64,000 nucleotides of DNA from Bacillota bacterium (GTDB lineage Bacteria; Bacillota; Clostridia; Christensenellales; UMGS416), in contig JAEZSE010000004.1 in assembly GCA_023421955.1 (NCBI GenBank), positions 62,001 to 126,000 on the forward strand. The letters are read 5' to 3'. The translations under genes were made by a program, and so were the position numbers. Shown here piece after piece: positions 38,842 through 47,251 of the stretch. The stretch's first letter is position 1, and each line of letters opens with the position of its first letter. The notes beneath the pieces were generated by a model that searched no databases, was not told where the DNA came from, and worked only from the letters and a program-made list of their open reading frames with translations.

Positions 38842-38874
38842 CTATTCCCAACACATTTCCGACGCGTGGAATTT

Positions 38875-38904
38875 ATTATAAACCAACAAACCCATCCCTG
38901 TCAA
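38875..38904 (-). promoter_or_regulatory. Promoter of the Val-Phe-Gly-Cys tRNA cluster
   Basis: Consensus TTGACA (38899-38904) and TATAAT (38875-38880) with an 18-base spacer. An inverted repeat CAATCCGATT/AATCGGATTG (38902-38911, 38932-38941) lies between this and the divergent tRNA-Leu promoter. Confidence 0.8.
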
Positions 38905-38957
38905 TCCGATTCTCGGGGAGAATATGCAACAAATCGGATTGTGGTTTGAAAATCCAT

Positions 38958-38986
38958 TTGACAATGGAATTGCAAGATTATATAAT
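38958..38986 (+). promoter_or_regulatory. Promoter of tRNA-Leu(GAG)
   Basis: Perfect consensus TTGACA (38958-38963), 17-base spacer, TATAAT (38981-38986), 19 bases before the tRNA. Confidence 0.88.
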
Positions 38987-39005
38987 ATTTTGGCACGCCT
39001 GATTT

Positions 39006-39090
39006 GCGGTCATGGCGGAACTGGCAGACGCGTACGTTTGAGGGGCGTATAGGGCTCCCTGTGTGGGTTCAAGTCCCACTGACCGCACCA
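39006..39090 (+). tRNA. tRNA-Leu (anticodon GAG)
   Basis: 85 bases with encoded CCA. Acceptor GCGGTCA/TGACCGC, anticodon stem TACGT/GCGTA, loop TTGAGGG with anticodon GAG, long variable arm, T-arm GTGGGTTCAAGTCCCAC. Confidence 0.93.
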
Positions 39091-39096
39091 AATGAA

Positions 39097-39125
39097 AGGT
39101 CCTGCCGCTAAGGCAGGGCCTTTTT
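39097..39125 (+). terminator. Terminator after tRNA-Leu(GAG)
   Basis: Stem AAGGTCCTGCC/GGCAGGGCCTT (one mismatch) with a four-base loop, then TTTTT. Confidence 0.85.
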
Positions 39126-39214
39126 CTTGAATATCCTCTACTGTGGCGAGGTTATCAACTCGATGCGGTGGGTATATGTATACTGACAAGTAACAAGGAA
39201 GAAGAACGGACAAC

Positions 39215-40456
<1,242 letters not shown>

Positions 40457-40524
40457 ATAGGCTAGCATTTCTTTCAAAAGTAGACCTTATCTTCAACCAC
40501 ATCACAATCCGGCGATACAACGAA

Positions 40525-40545
40525 AAGCCCAGGATAACTGGGCTT
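40525..40545. terminator. Hairpin between convergent helicase and asparaginase genes
   Basis: 8-bp perfect stem AAGCCCAG/CTGGGCTT with loop GATAA. On the minus strand it runs into TTTT, so it best serves asparaginase read-out; it may act both ways. Confidence 0.5.
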
Positions 40546-40665
40546 GTGTGCTACCCTCCTGCTCTTAGGCTACCTTTCGTTATGGTCATAATCTATCCGA
40601 TTATTAACTCATGCTATTTTATTACTAAGCTTAAAACACATTTAGGCATTATGGCGATGAAACAT

Positions 40666-41658
40666 CTATTCAAATATTTCTCCCGCGATATTCATTGTGA
40701 ACGTTCGCCGGATTGCATCGGGTTCATCCGTCTGCCCGAGCACCCACATGAGTTTGGTGATCGCTGCCTCGGTCGTCATATCCTGGCCGGGGATCACTCC
40801 GTTCTCCAATGCGCCCCTGCCGGTTTCATAAACCGAAAAGTCGCTTTTTTCGTACAGGCACTGGCTGCAGACCACGACGGAAATGCCGTTCTTGACCAGC
40901 TTGCCAAGCTCTTCCACCAGGTTCCTGCGGATAAAGTGCATGCCGCCGATGCCGAAAGCTTCCACGACAACTCCGCGGTATTTCATATCGAGCAACCGTT
41001 CCAAAAGCTCCGGATTGAATCCGGGTACGATTTTCATCAGCGCCACCTTGGTTTCGAGCCGGTCCGAAAGCGTATAAGCGCCGCTTGCGTTCGGAAGGAC
41101 CGAATCGTTGACGACAAGGCCGTTGGAATCAATTGTACCCACGTAAGGGTAGTTGATGCTTTCAAAGGCGTGAAATCCTGTCGTGCGCACCTTCACAGCG
41201 CGCGTACCCAGGATGACCGCGTGGTCGAAGGCGACAAAGACGCCGGGGCGCCGGTTCGCGGCCATTGCGAACGCGCAGGCCAGGTTGCCGGGGGCGTCGG
41301 AAAGCGGATGCCAGATGGGCAACTGGGAGCCCGTAAGCACGATTGGAACCGGAATATTGCGCAGCATGTAGGACAGCATCGATGCGGTATAGGCCATGGT
41401 GTCCGTGCCATGCGTAACCACAACGCCGTCAAATTGCCGGAAGGAGTCGTCTATACTCCGGGCGATGAGCTGCCATTCTTCAGGTTGGATGTTCGAACTA
41501 TCGAGTTGCAGGATATTTTTTGTCTGGACCTCAACATCCCCCCGGATGGGCCCCAGATATTTCGTAATCTCCGGTCCGCTTAGAGTAGGTGTATAGCCCC
41601 GGTCGCTGGGCTCGGACATGATGGTTCCACCCGTGGTTAGAAGCAGGATTTTATCCAT
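40666..41658 (-). CDS. ansA: L-asparaginase (type I, bacterial)
   Basis: 330 residues. Hydrolyses L-asparagine to aspartate and ammonia. First catalytic threonine in LLTTGGTIMS (residues 7-14) and second in VTHGTDTMAY (81-90), with ALCTGSQ-like VLTGSQLP and GFNPELLERLL. No signal peptide, so it is cytoplasmic type I-like. The frame extends upstream to 41703, but AAAGGA is placed for ATG 41658, and the family N-terminus begins there. Confidence 0.9.
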   Translation of the reverse strand: MDKILLLTTGGTIMSEPSDRGYTPTLSGPEITKYLGPIRGDVEVQTKNILQLDSSNIQPEEWQLIARSIDDSFRQFDGVVVTHGTDTMAYTASMLSYMLRNIPVPIVLTGSQLPIWHPLSDAPGNLACAFAMAANRRPGVFVAFDHAVILGTRAVKVRTTGFHAFESINYPYVGTIDSNGLVVNDSVLPNASGAYTLSDRLETKVALMKIVPGFNPELLERLLDMKYRGVVVEAFGIGGMHFIRRNLVEELGKLVKNGISVVVCSQCLYEKSDFSVYETGRGALENGVIPGQDMTTEAAITKLMWVLGQTDEPDAIRRTFTMNIAGEIFE

Positions 41659-41768
41659 ATTGATTTGATTCCTTTCTGTGAGCCGCCATGCCGCCGGAAA
41701 CATCCGCCGCTACATTGTCTCCTGCTCCTGAAAGGTGCAGAAAGAATGACGCTGTAAACATTGACTAG

Positions 41769-41797
41769 ATTATATATATGGCGGTCTGTAACGTCAA
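41769..41797 (-). promoter_or_regulatory. Promoter of the asparaginase gene
   Basis: TTGACG (41792-41797), 17-base spacer, TATAAT (41769-41774) on the minus strand. Confidence 0.75.
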
Positions 41798-41853
41798 TTC
41801 AGGTGGTTTGGGGGAACTGAATTCGATATCTCTTAAATTCCTTACATTGGTTT

Positions 41854-41889
41854 GTTAATGACACGAAGCTCAATCACTCTCTCCAGTGG
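41854..41889 (+). repeat. Diverged 36-bp dispersed repeat, copy 1
   Basis: Begins GTTAATGACACGAAGCTCAA; aligns without gaps with copies at 41899, 43569 and 46838 (pattern GTTAATrAyACGCArCT then AAyC, CT and CTCCAGA). Confidence 0.45.
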
Positions 41890-41898
41890 GTGCGAGGT

Positions 41899-41943
41899 GT
41901 TAATAATACGCAACTGAACCCCCTGCTCTAGAGAACAGGGGGT
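41899..41943 (+). repeat. Dispersed repeat copy 2 with hairpin
   Basis: Copy begins GTTAATAATACGCAACTGAA at 41899, 45 bases after copy 1. Its end overlaps a perfect hairpin AACCCCCTG/CAGGGGGTT (about 41916-41943) that may end the DUF4317 transcript from the right, although no T-tract follows. Confidence 0.45.
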
Positions 41944-42024
41944 TGATAAATAACGCGATATTCAAAAAGCTGATTATGGGTTACCTCTTTATAACACGAG
42001 CCACAACTAACATCAACGTTGTTT

Positions 42025-43197
42025 CTATATCGGCTCCGTCGCAAGCACCACCCCGTTGATTTCCACGTCCTCCCCTACCTCAATGAGCAGGCACTTGACC
42101 CCCCGGCTATCCGTCACCATTTTCAATGCGTTCAGGTTCTGGGGGCTGATCGCAATATCCGCGTTGGTCGTTTCGATCTTCAGCGATTTCGATCTGTAGT
42201 CCGGGATGATGTTGGTGGCCTTGAAATCAAAACCTTCGCCGGTGATATCCGAATAGATTGTTTCAAAAGCGGATGTATCCACCCCGTTGTCCTTCAGGAT
42301 CGTCTCGATCGCCCTCATGGAGACGGTCGGGGTCTCCTCTTCGCTCGCATAGGCAATCGTGTCGTTGATCTGCTCATAGATGCCTTTGATCGTCTCGGAC
42401 GTTGCCTTTTCGCCCACGGCGGCCTTGATGATTTCATCGAACTTACCTTTTTCCTCACTGGCGGACAGCGTGCAGGAGCAGTCAAGCACCGTCTCAATGA
42501 ACGGGACGTTCCGCTGGTTGGCCTTTGCGGTGTAGTAGATCACGCTGTTCACGTCCGAGAGGTTGTCAGTGAAGGCGGGGAACATGAACCCTTCCAGCGG
42601 CGAGTCCAGGTTGACCACGATCTCCAGCGCGGAGCTTGCGGTGAAGATCCCACTCGGGGGGTCGAACCGGAGCACGCGCTTCGGGGCGGCGGCTTTGTTG
42701 ATGCTGCACATCACGAACTCGTGGGCGTATTGTGTATCGTCGAAACCCGCTCCGTCGTCCGACGCGCCCAGTTGGCTGTCCTTCTTTTTATAGGCTTTGC
42801 GATACTGAGCCTTGATGAAGTTGATCACAACGTCGCTCTCATAAGAATAGACTTCCGCTATCTTGGCGATTACCTTGTCCGCAATCGCGACGAATTCCTC
42901 AATGGACTCATTTTTCAGAAAGCCGTAGAGAAGTCGCTGGCCGGATTCTTCATCTTCGCTCGGGTTGAACCGCAATTCGAAGACCTTGGAATCCAGGCTG
43001 CCCGTCAGCAGCTTTTTGAAGTTGCCCAGGAACAGCTCCTGCACCTCGTCCTCTCTCGTTTCAAACAGGCCGCCCTCCCTGTGAATGGCCTCTCTGGACT
43101 GCGCCTCAATGAATACACTGTAAATTTGCATGATCTCCAAGTACGAACCGTCAACTTTGAATTCTTTTCGCAATGCTGAAATATCCTGCTTGTTCAA
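42025..43197 (-). CDS. DUF4317 family protein
   Basis: 390 residues. Matches the DUF4317 family, found mainly in Clostridia, with N-terminal NKQDISALRKEFK, the central EFVMCSINKA..PKRVLRFDPP and CSCTLSASEEKGKFDEII segments and the C-terminal GVKCLLIEVGEDVEINGV. Cytosolic; no catalytic motif known. The frame is open to 43224, but the homologous N-terminus and GGGAGG six bases upstream select a TTG start at 43197. A TATAAT (43227-43232) lies upstream without a clear -35. Function unknown for the family. Confidence 0.8.
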   Translation of the reverse strand: MNKQDISALRKEFKVDGSYLEIMQIYSVFIEAQSREAIHREGGLFETREDEVQELFLGNFKKLLTGSLDSKVFELRFNPSEDEESGQRLLYGFLKNESIEEFVAIADKVIAKIAEVYSYESDVVINFIKAQYRKAYKKKDSQLGASDDGAGFDDTQYAHEFVMCSINKAAAPKRVLRFDPPSGIFTASSALEIVVNLDSPLEGFMFPAFTDNLSDVNSVIYYTAKANQRNVPFIETVLDCSCTLSASEEKGKFDEIIKAAVGEKATSETIKGIYEQINDTIAYASEEETPTVSMRAIETILKDNGVDTSAFETIYSDITGEGFDFKATNIIPDYRSKSLKIETTNADIAISPQNLNALKMVTDSRGVKCLLIEVGEDVEINGVVLATEPI

Positions 43198-43568
43198 TGA
43201 ATGCCTCCCGCGAAATTTGTGCAACCATTATATACTAAAATTGTTGGCCGTGGGCAGCGTAATGCAATTAGGATATGCATGCTTTACAGCGGGGTTTGCA
43301 TTGAAGCCGAAGAGATGAGCACTGCACGTGGCTCGCGCGGAACTGCTGAGGTTAGCTAGCTGACCATGATCAGTATCTGCAGTGCAGCAAGGGCGGCGTG
43401 TGAATAATCCTGTCGTCACATAAACCGAGCTCCTTCTACGGCATCGCCGATGAATTGTGTATGTCCGACGTCACGTCACAGTGGATGCGCCACATCACTG
43501 TCCGAAAACGTTGACATGTTTGTAGCATACAGCTGGAGCTGGACTCACAGTCGTAGAGCAAAGAAATG

Positions 43569-43604
43569 TTAATAACACGCAACATAAACCACTACTCCAG
43601 AAAC
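43569..43604 (+). repeat. Dispersed repeat copy 3
   Basis: Begins GTTAATAACACGCAACATAA and ends CTACTCCAGAAA, the closest match to the inferred consensus of the four copies. Confidence 0.45.
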
Positions 43605-43749
43605 AGTGACTGTCAATAGCGTAAAGGTAAAAGCTAATCAATCCATTCAGAGAATGCGAAAATGACACGTTTTCCTAAAGATAATACATCACTCCATATC
43701 ACCACGACAGCCGCCTCTAATACCATTTATATTGGTAAAAGTAATGGCA

Positions 43750-43779
43750 ATGCACCCGGCTGTGAGTGGCCGGGTGCAT
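43750..43779 (-). terminator. Hairpin after the ABC exporter operon
   Basis: 11-bp perfect stem ATGCACCCGGC/GCCGGGTGCAT with an eight-base loop, 90 bases beyond the last permease stop. On the minus strand it is followed by TTGCCATTACTTTT, a weak T-tract. Confidence 0.6.
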
Positions 43780-43868
43780 GGTGCATATAGGGGTATAAAA
43801 TTGCTCAACAATAATAGTGCGTGGGAAAGACGGTTTTTCTCTTGCGGCGGTCTCGTCATCGAGAAGTG

Positions 43869-44657
43869 TTATACTCTTGTCACGATAACGTTACCGGACT
43901 CATAACGGCGCAGGCTGCGGTGGAAAAACCATGCCGACAGCGCGCAATAGGTAGCGGCTGCTGCCAGCCACAGCGCCAGCCAGGCCGGATCGAAGCTGCG
44001 GGCCAGCCGCAGCGGCACGTGCACGATGAACGCAGCCGGAATCAGCGAATACATCACCGCACGGATAGCCGCCGGATAAATACCCTCAGGGTATAGGCTG
44101 AAGTTAAGCACAAACTCCGTGGATAACATCCCAACCAGCGATACGTCGCCCAGATAGAAGGTCAGCGAGTGCATCGTGATGGCCAACGCCGTCATCAGCA
44201 GCGCGCCGATGGGCACGCCGAGCAGGAAAAACAGCCATGCCTGACCGTCTCCCCCTTGAGTGAGCGCCAGCAGTACGAAGCCATAAGCCAGGTCGCCATA
44301 GGCCGACAGCGATGTTCGGGCGCAGCACACGTTGACAAGCAAGTTGCAGGGCTGCAGCAGGAAGGTATCCAGCTCACCGGTGATAATGAGCCGCGATAGC
44401 TGGCGGGTGTTGCCAAAGAGCACATCGCCAAGACCGAAGGCGGAGCTGACAAGTGCCCAGATAAACATGACATCCCGGAAGCCATATCCGCCGATATCGC
44501 TGTTGACCTGTTGGAAAAGCACCCACCAGAACAGCACGAACGTGGCATTGGACAGCAGCATCCCAAAGGCCTGGGAGAAAAAACTGGCCCGGTATTCCAT
44601 CGCGGAGGCCAGGTTGACCTGGAAATATCGCAGCAAGATCTTTATATGCTTTTTCAT
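43869..44657 (-). CDS. ABC-2 type exporter permease (second)
   Basis: 262 residues, six predicted TM helices (for example FFSQAFGMLLSNATFVLFWWVLF and WLFFLLGVPIGALLMTALAITM). Belongs to the ABC-2_6/DUF990 permease family (N-terminal KKHIKILLRYFQVNLASAMEYRASF). It pairs with the permease just upstream to form the membrane part of the exporter. ATG at 44657 has GGAGG eight bases before; the preceding TTG is rejected. The gap to the upstream gene is four bases. Third gene of the operon. Confidence 0.85.
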   Translation of the reverse strand: MKKHIKILLRYFQVNLASAMEYRASFFSQAFGMLLSNATFVLFWWVLFQQVNSDIGGYGFRDVMFIWALVSSAFGLGDVLFGNTRQLSRLIITGELDTFLLQPCNLLVNVCCARTSLSAYGDLAYGFVLLALTQGGDGQAWLFFLLGVPIGALLMTALAITMHSLTFYLGDVSLVGMLSTEFVLNFSLYPEGIYPAAIRAVMYSLIPAAFIVHVPLRLARSFDPAWLALWLAAAATYCALSAWFFHRSLRRYESGNVIVTRV

Positions 44658-44661
44658 CAAG

Positions 44662-45453
44662 TCAACCTCCGTTTGCCTGCAAATTGCGAGCGCCGGACCG
44701 AAACAGTGCCAGTGCCGTTGCCAGCGTGAGCGCTAACCACAGCACCTGCATCGGCACCACCTGGGCAAACAACTGCCAGGAAAAGGCCACCGTCAACCGG
44801 GCCGGAGCCCAGGCCACGTAGGAGAAGGGCAGCAGCCGCGCCGCTCCCTGCAGCCATTTGGGCAATATCTCCACCGGCAGAAGCGCCCCCAGCATAAAGA
44901 CGAACTTTTGGAAAATCAGATAGATACCGGTGTTGTCTTCCAAGCGGAAGGCGGTCAGGCCGATGGCCATATGGAAGCAGAACTGCAGCGCTATGCCCAG
45001 AAACCCGCTCAGCAGCATCATCGGCAGTGCCCACCAGGCAAACCCCGGAATCGGCCCGGCAAAGACAAACCCCAGCACCAACGCCAAGCCGCCGAAAAAT
45101 GTGAGGTTGACCAGCACGCTGCCCAGTATGGAGGATGCCTGGAAGGCGATATAGTGCAGCGGGCGGCCCAGCGTATAGGCCAGAGCGCCAGTCTTCACGT
45201 CCTCATTGACCTGGCCAACAACATTGGACCGGGCACCCATCAGGATGAGCTCCGTGCAAATCAGGTACCACACCACCTGGGCATGAGTATAGCTTTGCAC
45301 CTCGCCGCCTCGGATGATCGCCTTCCACAGGCTGTAGAACACATAGATAAACAGCGTGTAGAGCAGAAGGGACCCTGCCACCTGACCACGGTAGACAAAG
45401 GCGTTCTGCATGTTGATGCGGGTGATGGCAGCATACTTGCGCAAGGTGCTCAT
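44662..45453 (-). CDS. ABC-2 type exporter permease (first)
   Basis: 263 residues with about six TM helices. N-terminus STLRKYAAITRINMQNAFVYRGQVAGSLLLYTLFIYVFYSLW matches the ABC-2 permease family that travels with DrrA-like ATPases. Start ATG 45453 overlaps the ATPase stop by four bases (ATGA), with AAAGGAGG upstream. The frame continues open to 45651, but that lies inside the ATPase gene. Confidence 0.85.
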   Translation of the reverse strand: MSTLRKYAAITRINMQNAFVYRGQVAGSLLLYTLFIYVFYSLWKAIIRGGEVQSYTHAQVVWYLICTELILMGARSNVVGQVNEDVKTGALAYTLGRPLHYIAFQASSILGSVLVNLTFFGGLALVLGFVFAGPIPGFAWWALPMMLLSGFLGIALQFCFHMAIGLTAFRLEDNTGIYLIFQKFVFMLGALLPVEILPKWLQGAARLLPFSYVAWAPARLTVAFSWQLFAQVVPMQVLWLALTLATALALFRSGARNLQANGG

Positions 45454-46442
45454 GCCGAGGCCTCCTTTGCGGTGAAGATGGCGGCGATGATCTCCTCCAT
45501 GGGCGGATCGATGACAGTGATGTCTGCCACGCCGCCGGCAGCCGTCACTGCCTGGATCACCTCGCCGATGGGACGGCTCAGCGTGTCCACAGTGAGCCGC
45601 CATTGGGCACCCTGCCCCTCTGCGGTCACACCGGCCATGGGAACCATGCACTTGGGCTCGGCAAACTTCACCTCGATAACCTTACGGTTAAGATAGTTGA
45701 CCTTAAGGCTGTCCACACTCTGGTCCAGCACGATGCTGCCATGGTCGATCACCACCGCCCGGCGGCAGATACGCTCCACATCGCCAGGGTCGTGGCTGGT
45801 CAAAAACACCGTGACACCCCGCTCGGCGTTCCATTGCAGTATGAGCTCCCGGATGGCTTGCTTGACCACCACATCCAAGCCGATGGTGGGTTCATCCAGG
45901 AACAAGACATCGGGCTCATAGAGCAGTGACGCGGCGATCTCGCAGCGCACCCTTTGGCCCAGCGACAGCTTTCTCACAGGAGTGTTTAAAAAGCTTCCCA
46001 GGTCAAAGCGTTGGGCCAGCTCATCTACCCTTTTGCGGCGCACATCATCGGGGATCTCATAAATGGCGCCGATCATCGCAAAGCTATCCACCGGAGGCAA
46101 GTGCATCCACAGCTGGGAGCGCTGGCCGAACACCGTGCCGATGCGCGGGCACAGCAAGCGCCGCTGGCGGACAGGGTCGTAGCCCAACACCTGCAACTGA
46201 CCCGAAGTGGGGTGCAGAATGCCCGTCATCATCTTGATCGTCGTAGATTTGCCCGCTCCGTTGGGACCGATAAACGCCAGCATCTCCCCACGCTCCACTG
46301 CAAACGTCACGCCCCGCACTGCTTCAACCTCACGGCATTGCGGGCGAATCAGTGCCCGGATGCCGGCACCCAGTCCTTCATCCTTGACGCGGGTACGATA
46401 CCGCTTGGTCAGGTTATCCACAGTAATGGCATTGTGGTTCAT
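45450..46442 (-). CDS. ABC exporter ATP-binding protein (DrrA/NatA-like)
   Basis: 330 residues. Energises export of an unknown substrate. Walker A GPNGAGKST (about 57), Q-loop region GTVFGQRSQLW, signature LSLGQR (about 160), Walker B DVLFLDEPTIGLD (about 180) and H-loop LTSHD. A C-terminal accessory domain of about 90 residues follows, as in the DrrA-type group. AAGGAGG precedes ATG 46442. First gene of the three-gene operon. Its leader contains a short ORF and a terminator, so expression probably depends on attenuation. Antibiotic, peptide or lipid export are all possible. Confidence 0.88.
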   Translation of the reverse strand: MNHNAITVDNLTKRYRTRVKDEGLGAGIRALIRPQCREVEAVRGVTFAVERGEMLAFIGPNGAGKSTTIKMMTGILHPTSGQLQVLGYDPVRQRRLLCPRIGTVFGQRSQLWMHLPPVDSFAMIGAIYEIPDDVRRKRVDELAQRFDLGSFLNTPVRKLSLGQRVRCEIAASLLYEPDVLFLDEPTIGLDVVVKQAIRELILQWNAERGVTVFLTSHDPGDVERICRRAVVIDHGSIVLDQSVDSLKVNYLNRKVIEVKFAEPKCMVPMAGVTAEGQGAQWRLTVDTLSRPIGEVIQAVTAAGGVADITVIDPPMEEIIAAIFTAKEASA

Positions 46443-46462
46443 GGGAGCACCTCCTTAAAACA

Positions 46463-46496
46463 TAAAAGAAAAAGACCGTGGGTGCACCACGGTCTT
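46463..46496 (-). terminator. Attenuator terminator in the ABC exporter leader
   Basis: 9-bp perfect stem AAGACCGTG/CACGGTCTT (46488-46496 with 46472-46480), loop GTGCACC, followed by TTTTTCTTTT on the minus strand. It ends about 20 bases before the ABC start, downstream of the leader promoter, so default termination would silence the operon. The leader contains a competing fold: stem CAAGCGC with GCGCTTG (46537-46543, 46562-46568) shares two bases with stem GCCGGTGCA/TGCACCGGC (46542-46550, 46515-46523). The 3' arm of the latter (TGCACC) can pair with GGTGCA of the terminator. Confidence 0.75.
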
Positions 46497-46558
46497 GATT
46501 TCCAAACTCCCGCCGCCGGTGCAGATGCGCCACTGTGCGCTTGCACCGGCTCTCGCCG

Positions 46559-46612
46559 CTACAAGCGCTTTCGAATAACTTCAGGCAGCATATGCAGTCG
46601 GCAGGATGTCAT
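46559..46612 (-). CDS. Leader peptide of the ABC exporter operon
   Basis: 17-residue frame MTSCRLHMLPEVIRKRL starting at ATG 46612, with AAGGAAG (46622-46628) nine bases upstream and a TAG stop at 46559-46561. It lies between the promoter (46651-46680) and the attenuator (46463-46496). Its last codons (CGC TTG TAG) form one arm of a leader hairpin with CAAGCGC. A ribosome stalled near the end would cover that arm and change the downstream fold. The design parallels leader peptides of inducible ribosome-targeting antibiotic resistance genes. Function as a stalling peptide is inferred. Confidence 0.6.
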   Translation of the reverse strand: MTSCRLHMLPEVIRKRL

Positions 46613-46650
46613 TTCAAAATACTTCCTTGATTTTACATTAAATTTCCGCA

Positions 46651-46680
46651 ATATTACCATGAGAGTATGGCCGGTGTCAA
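46651..46680 (-). promoter_or_regulatory. Promoter of the ABC exporter operon
   Basis: TTGACA (46675-46680), 18-base spacer, TAATAT (46651-46656). The predicted transcript has a leader of about 200 bases before the ATPase gene. Confidence 0.75.
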
Positions 46681-46837
46681 CAGGGCGGCACAAGAATCTT
46701 GTCGCAAATAACATCACCCTTCATGTTACGACTTGGTCATTCTACGAGATTACTGCATGTTCCGGTGCAAACAGTACAAATAAGCTTAGTATGTTAACAA
46801 TGCGAAGCTTAGCCTCCTTCTCTAGCATGTAGTAGAC

Positions 46838-46873
46838 GATAATAACTCACAGTTCAATCCCTGACCAGACACC
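46838..46873 (+). repeat. Dispersed repeat copy 4 (most diverged)
   Basis: Begins GATAATAACTCACAGTTCAA and ends CTGACCAGACACC; weaker match to the other three copies. Confidence 0.3.
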
Positions 46874-47011
46874 ATTAATTGTTTTAGTTTACCTGCGCTA
46901 ACGATATGCCGATGCTGAAGATCTTATAAGAGCAAACTAGTATGTATTTATCTCTGATCAGAACCCAAACCAACACAAGGCTTTGTTATATGGGTCCTTC
47001 TCCTCTAGAGA

Positions 47012-47192
47012 TCACCCATAAGAGGTTCCGGGCTGTTCTCTGATCATCATAATTCGCTTAAGGTTTTGCATACACCACCTTTGACCAAGGCCCATCACCT
47101 TTGTGCTGCCCTCCAGGAGATAGGCACGAGCCTTGTAATAATAGGTAGTATTAGGCAATGCCGGGTTCCGTGCTGGTGGTGAAATTCAACTG
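47012..47192 (-). pseudogene. Decayed C-terminal fragment of an FN3-containing surface protein
   Basis: On the minus strand a frame reads NTTYYYKARAYLLEGSTKVMG and ends at TGA (47012-47014). Just upstream, in a frame shifted by one base, FTTSTEPGIA precedes it. Together they resemble the end of a fibronectin III repeat (compare VGTEYYYMVRAYAVVKGKKVYG in the protein at 25273). No start or upstream part remains. Confidence 0.5.
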
Positions 47193-47194
47193 TC

Positions 47195-47223
47195 TTGACG
47201 TATTTATAGCAGCAACTTATAAT
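47195..47223 (+). promoter_or_regulatory. Promoter of the yesM-yesN pair
   Basis: TTGACG (47195-47200), 17-base spacer, TATAAT (47218-47223). The predicted transcript start near 47230 leaves about 20 bases before ATG 47252. Confidence 0.75.
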
Positions 47224-47251
47224 ACTAATATATGTGAAAAAGAGAAATATC

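Larger units (their letters stand above)
43233..43868. other. Gene-free stretch with repeat copy and hairpin
   Basis: No reading frame with coding character on either strand. It holds dispersed repeat copy 3 (43569-43604) and a strong hairpin at 43750-43779. The rest shows nothing recognisable; it may be eroded sequence. Confidence 0.5.
46681..47194. other. Gene-poor left edge of the AT-rich region
   Basis: No intact gene. Holds a diverged repeat copy at 46838-46873 and a decayed FN3-like fragment on the minus strand (47012-47192). Composition shifts from GC-rich to AT-rich across this stretch. Confidence 0.5.

Noticed and set aside
41854..41934. CRISPR array
   Set aside because: Only two adjacent imperfect copies with about nine bases between them and no cas genes; spacing and divergence do not fit.
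46463..46650. T-box riboswitch ahead of the ABC exporter
   Set aside because: The leader length and terminator fit, and GTGGTGCACC looks vaguely like a T-box, but the conserved AGGGTGGNACCGCG core and a recognisable Stem I are missing, while a good leader ORF is present.
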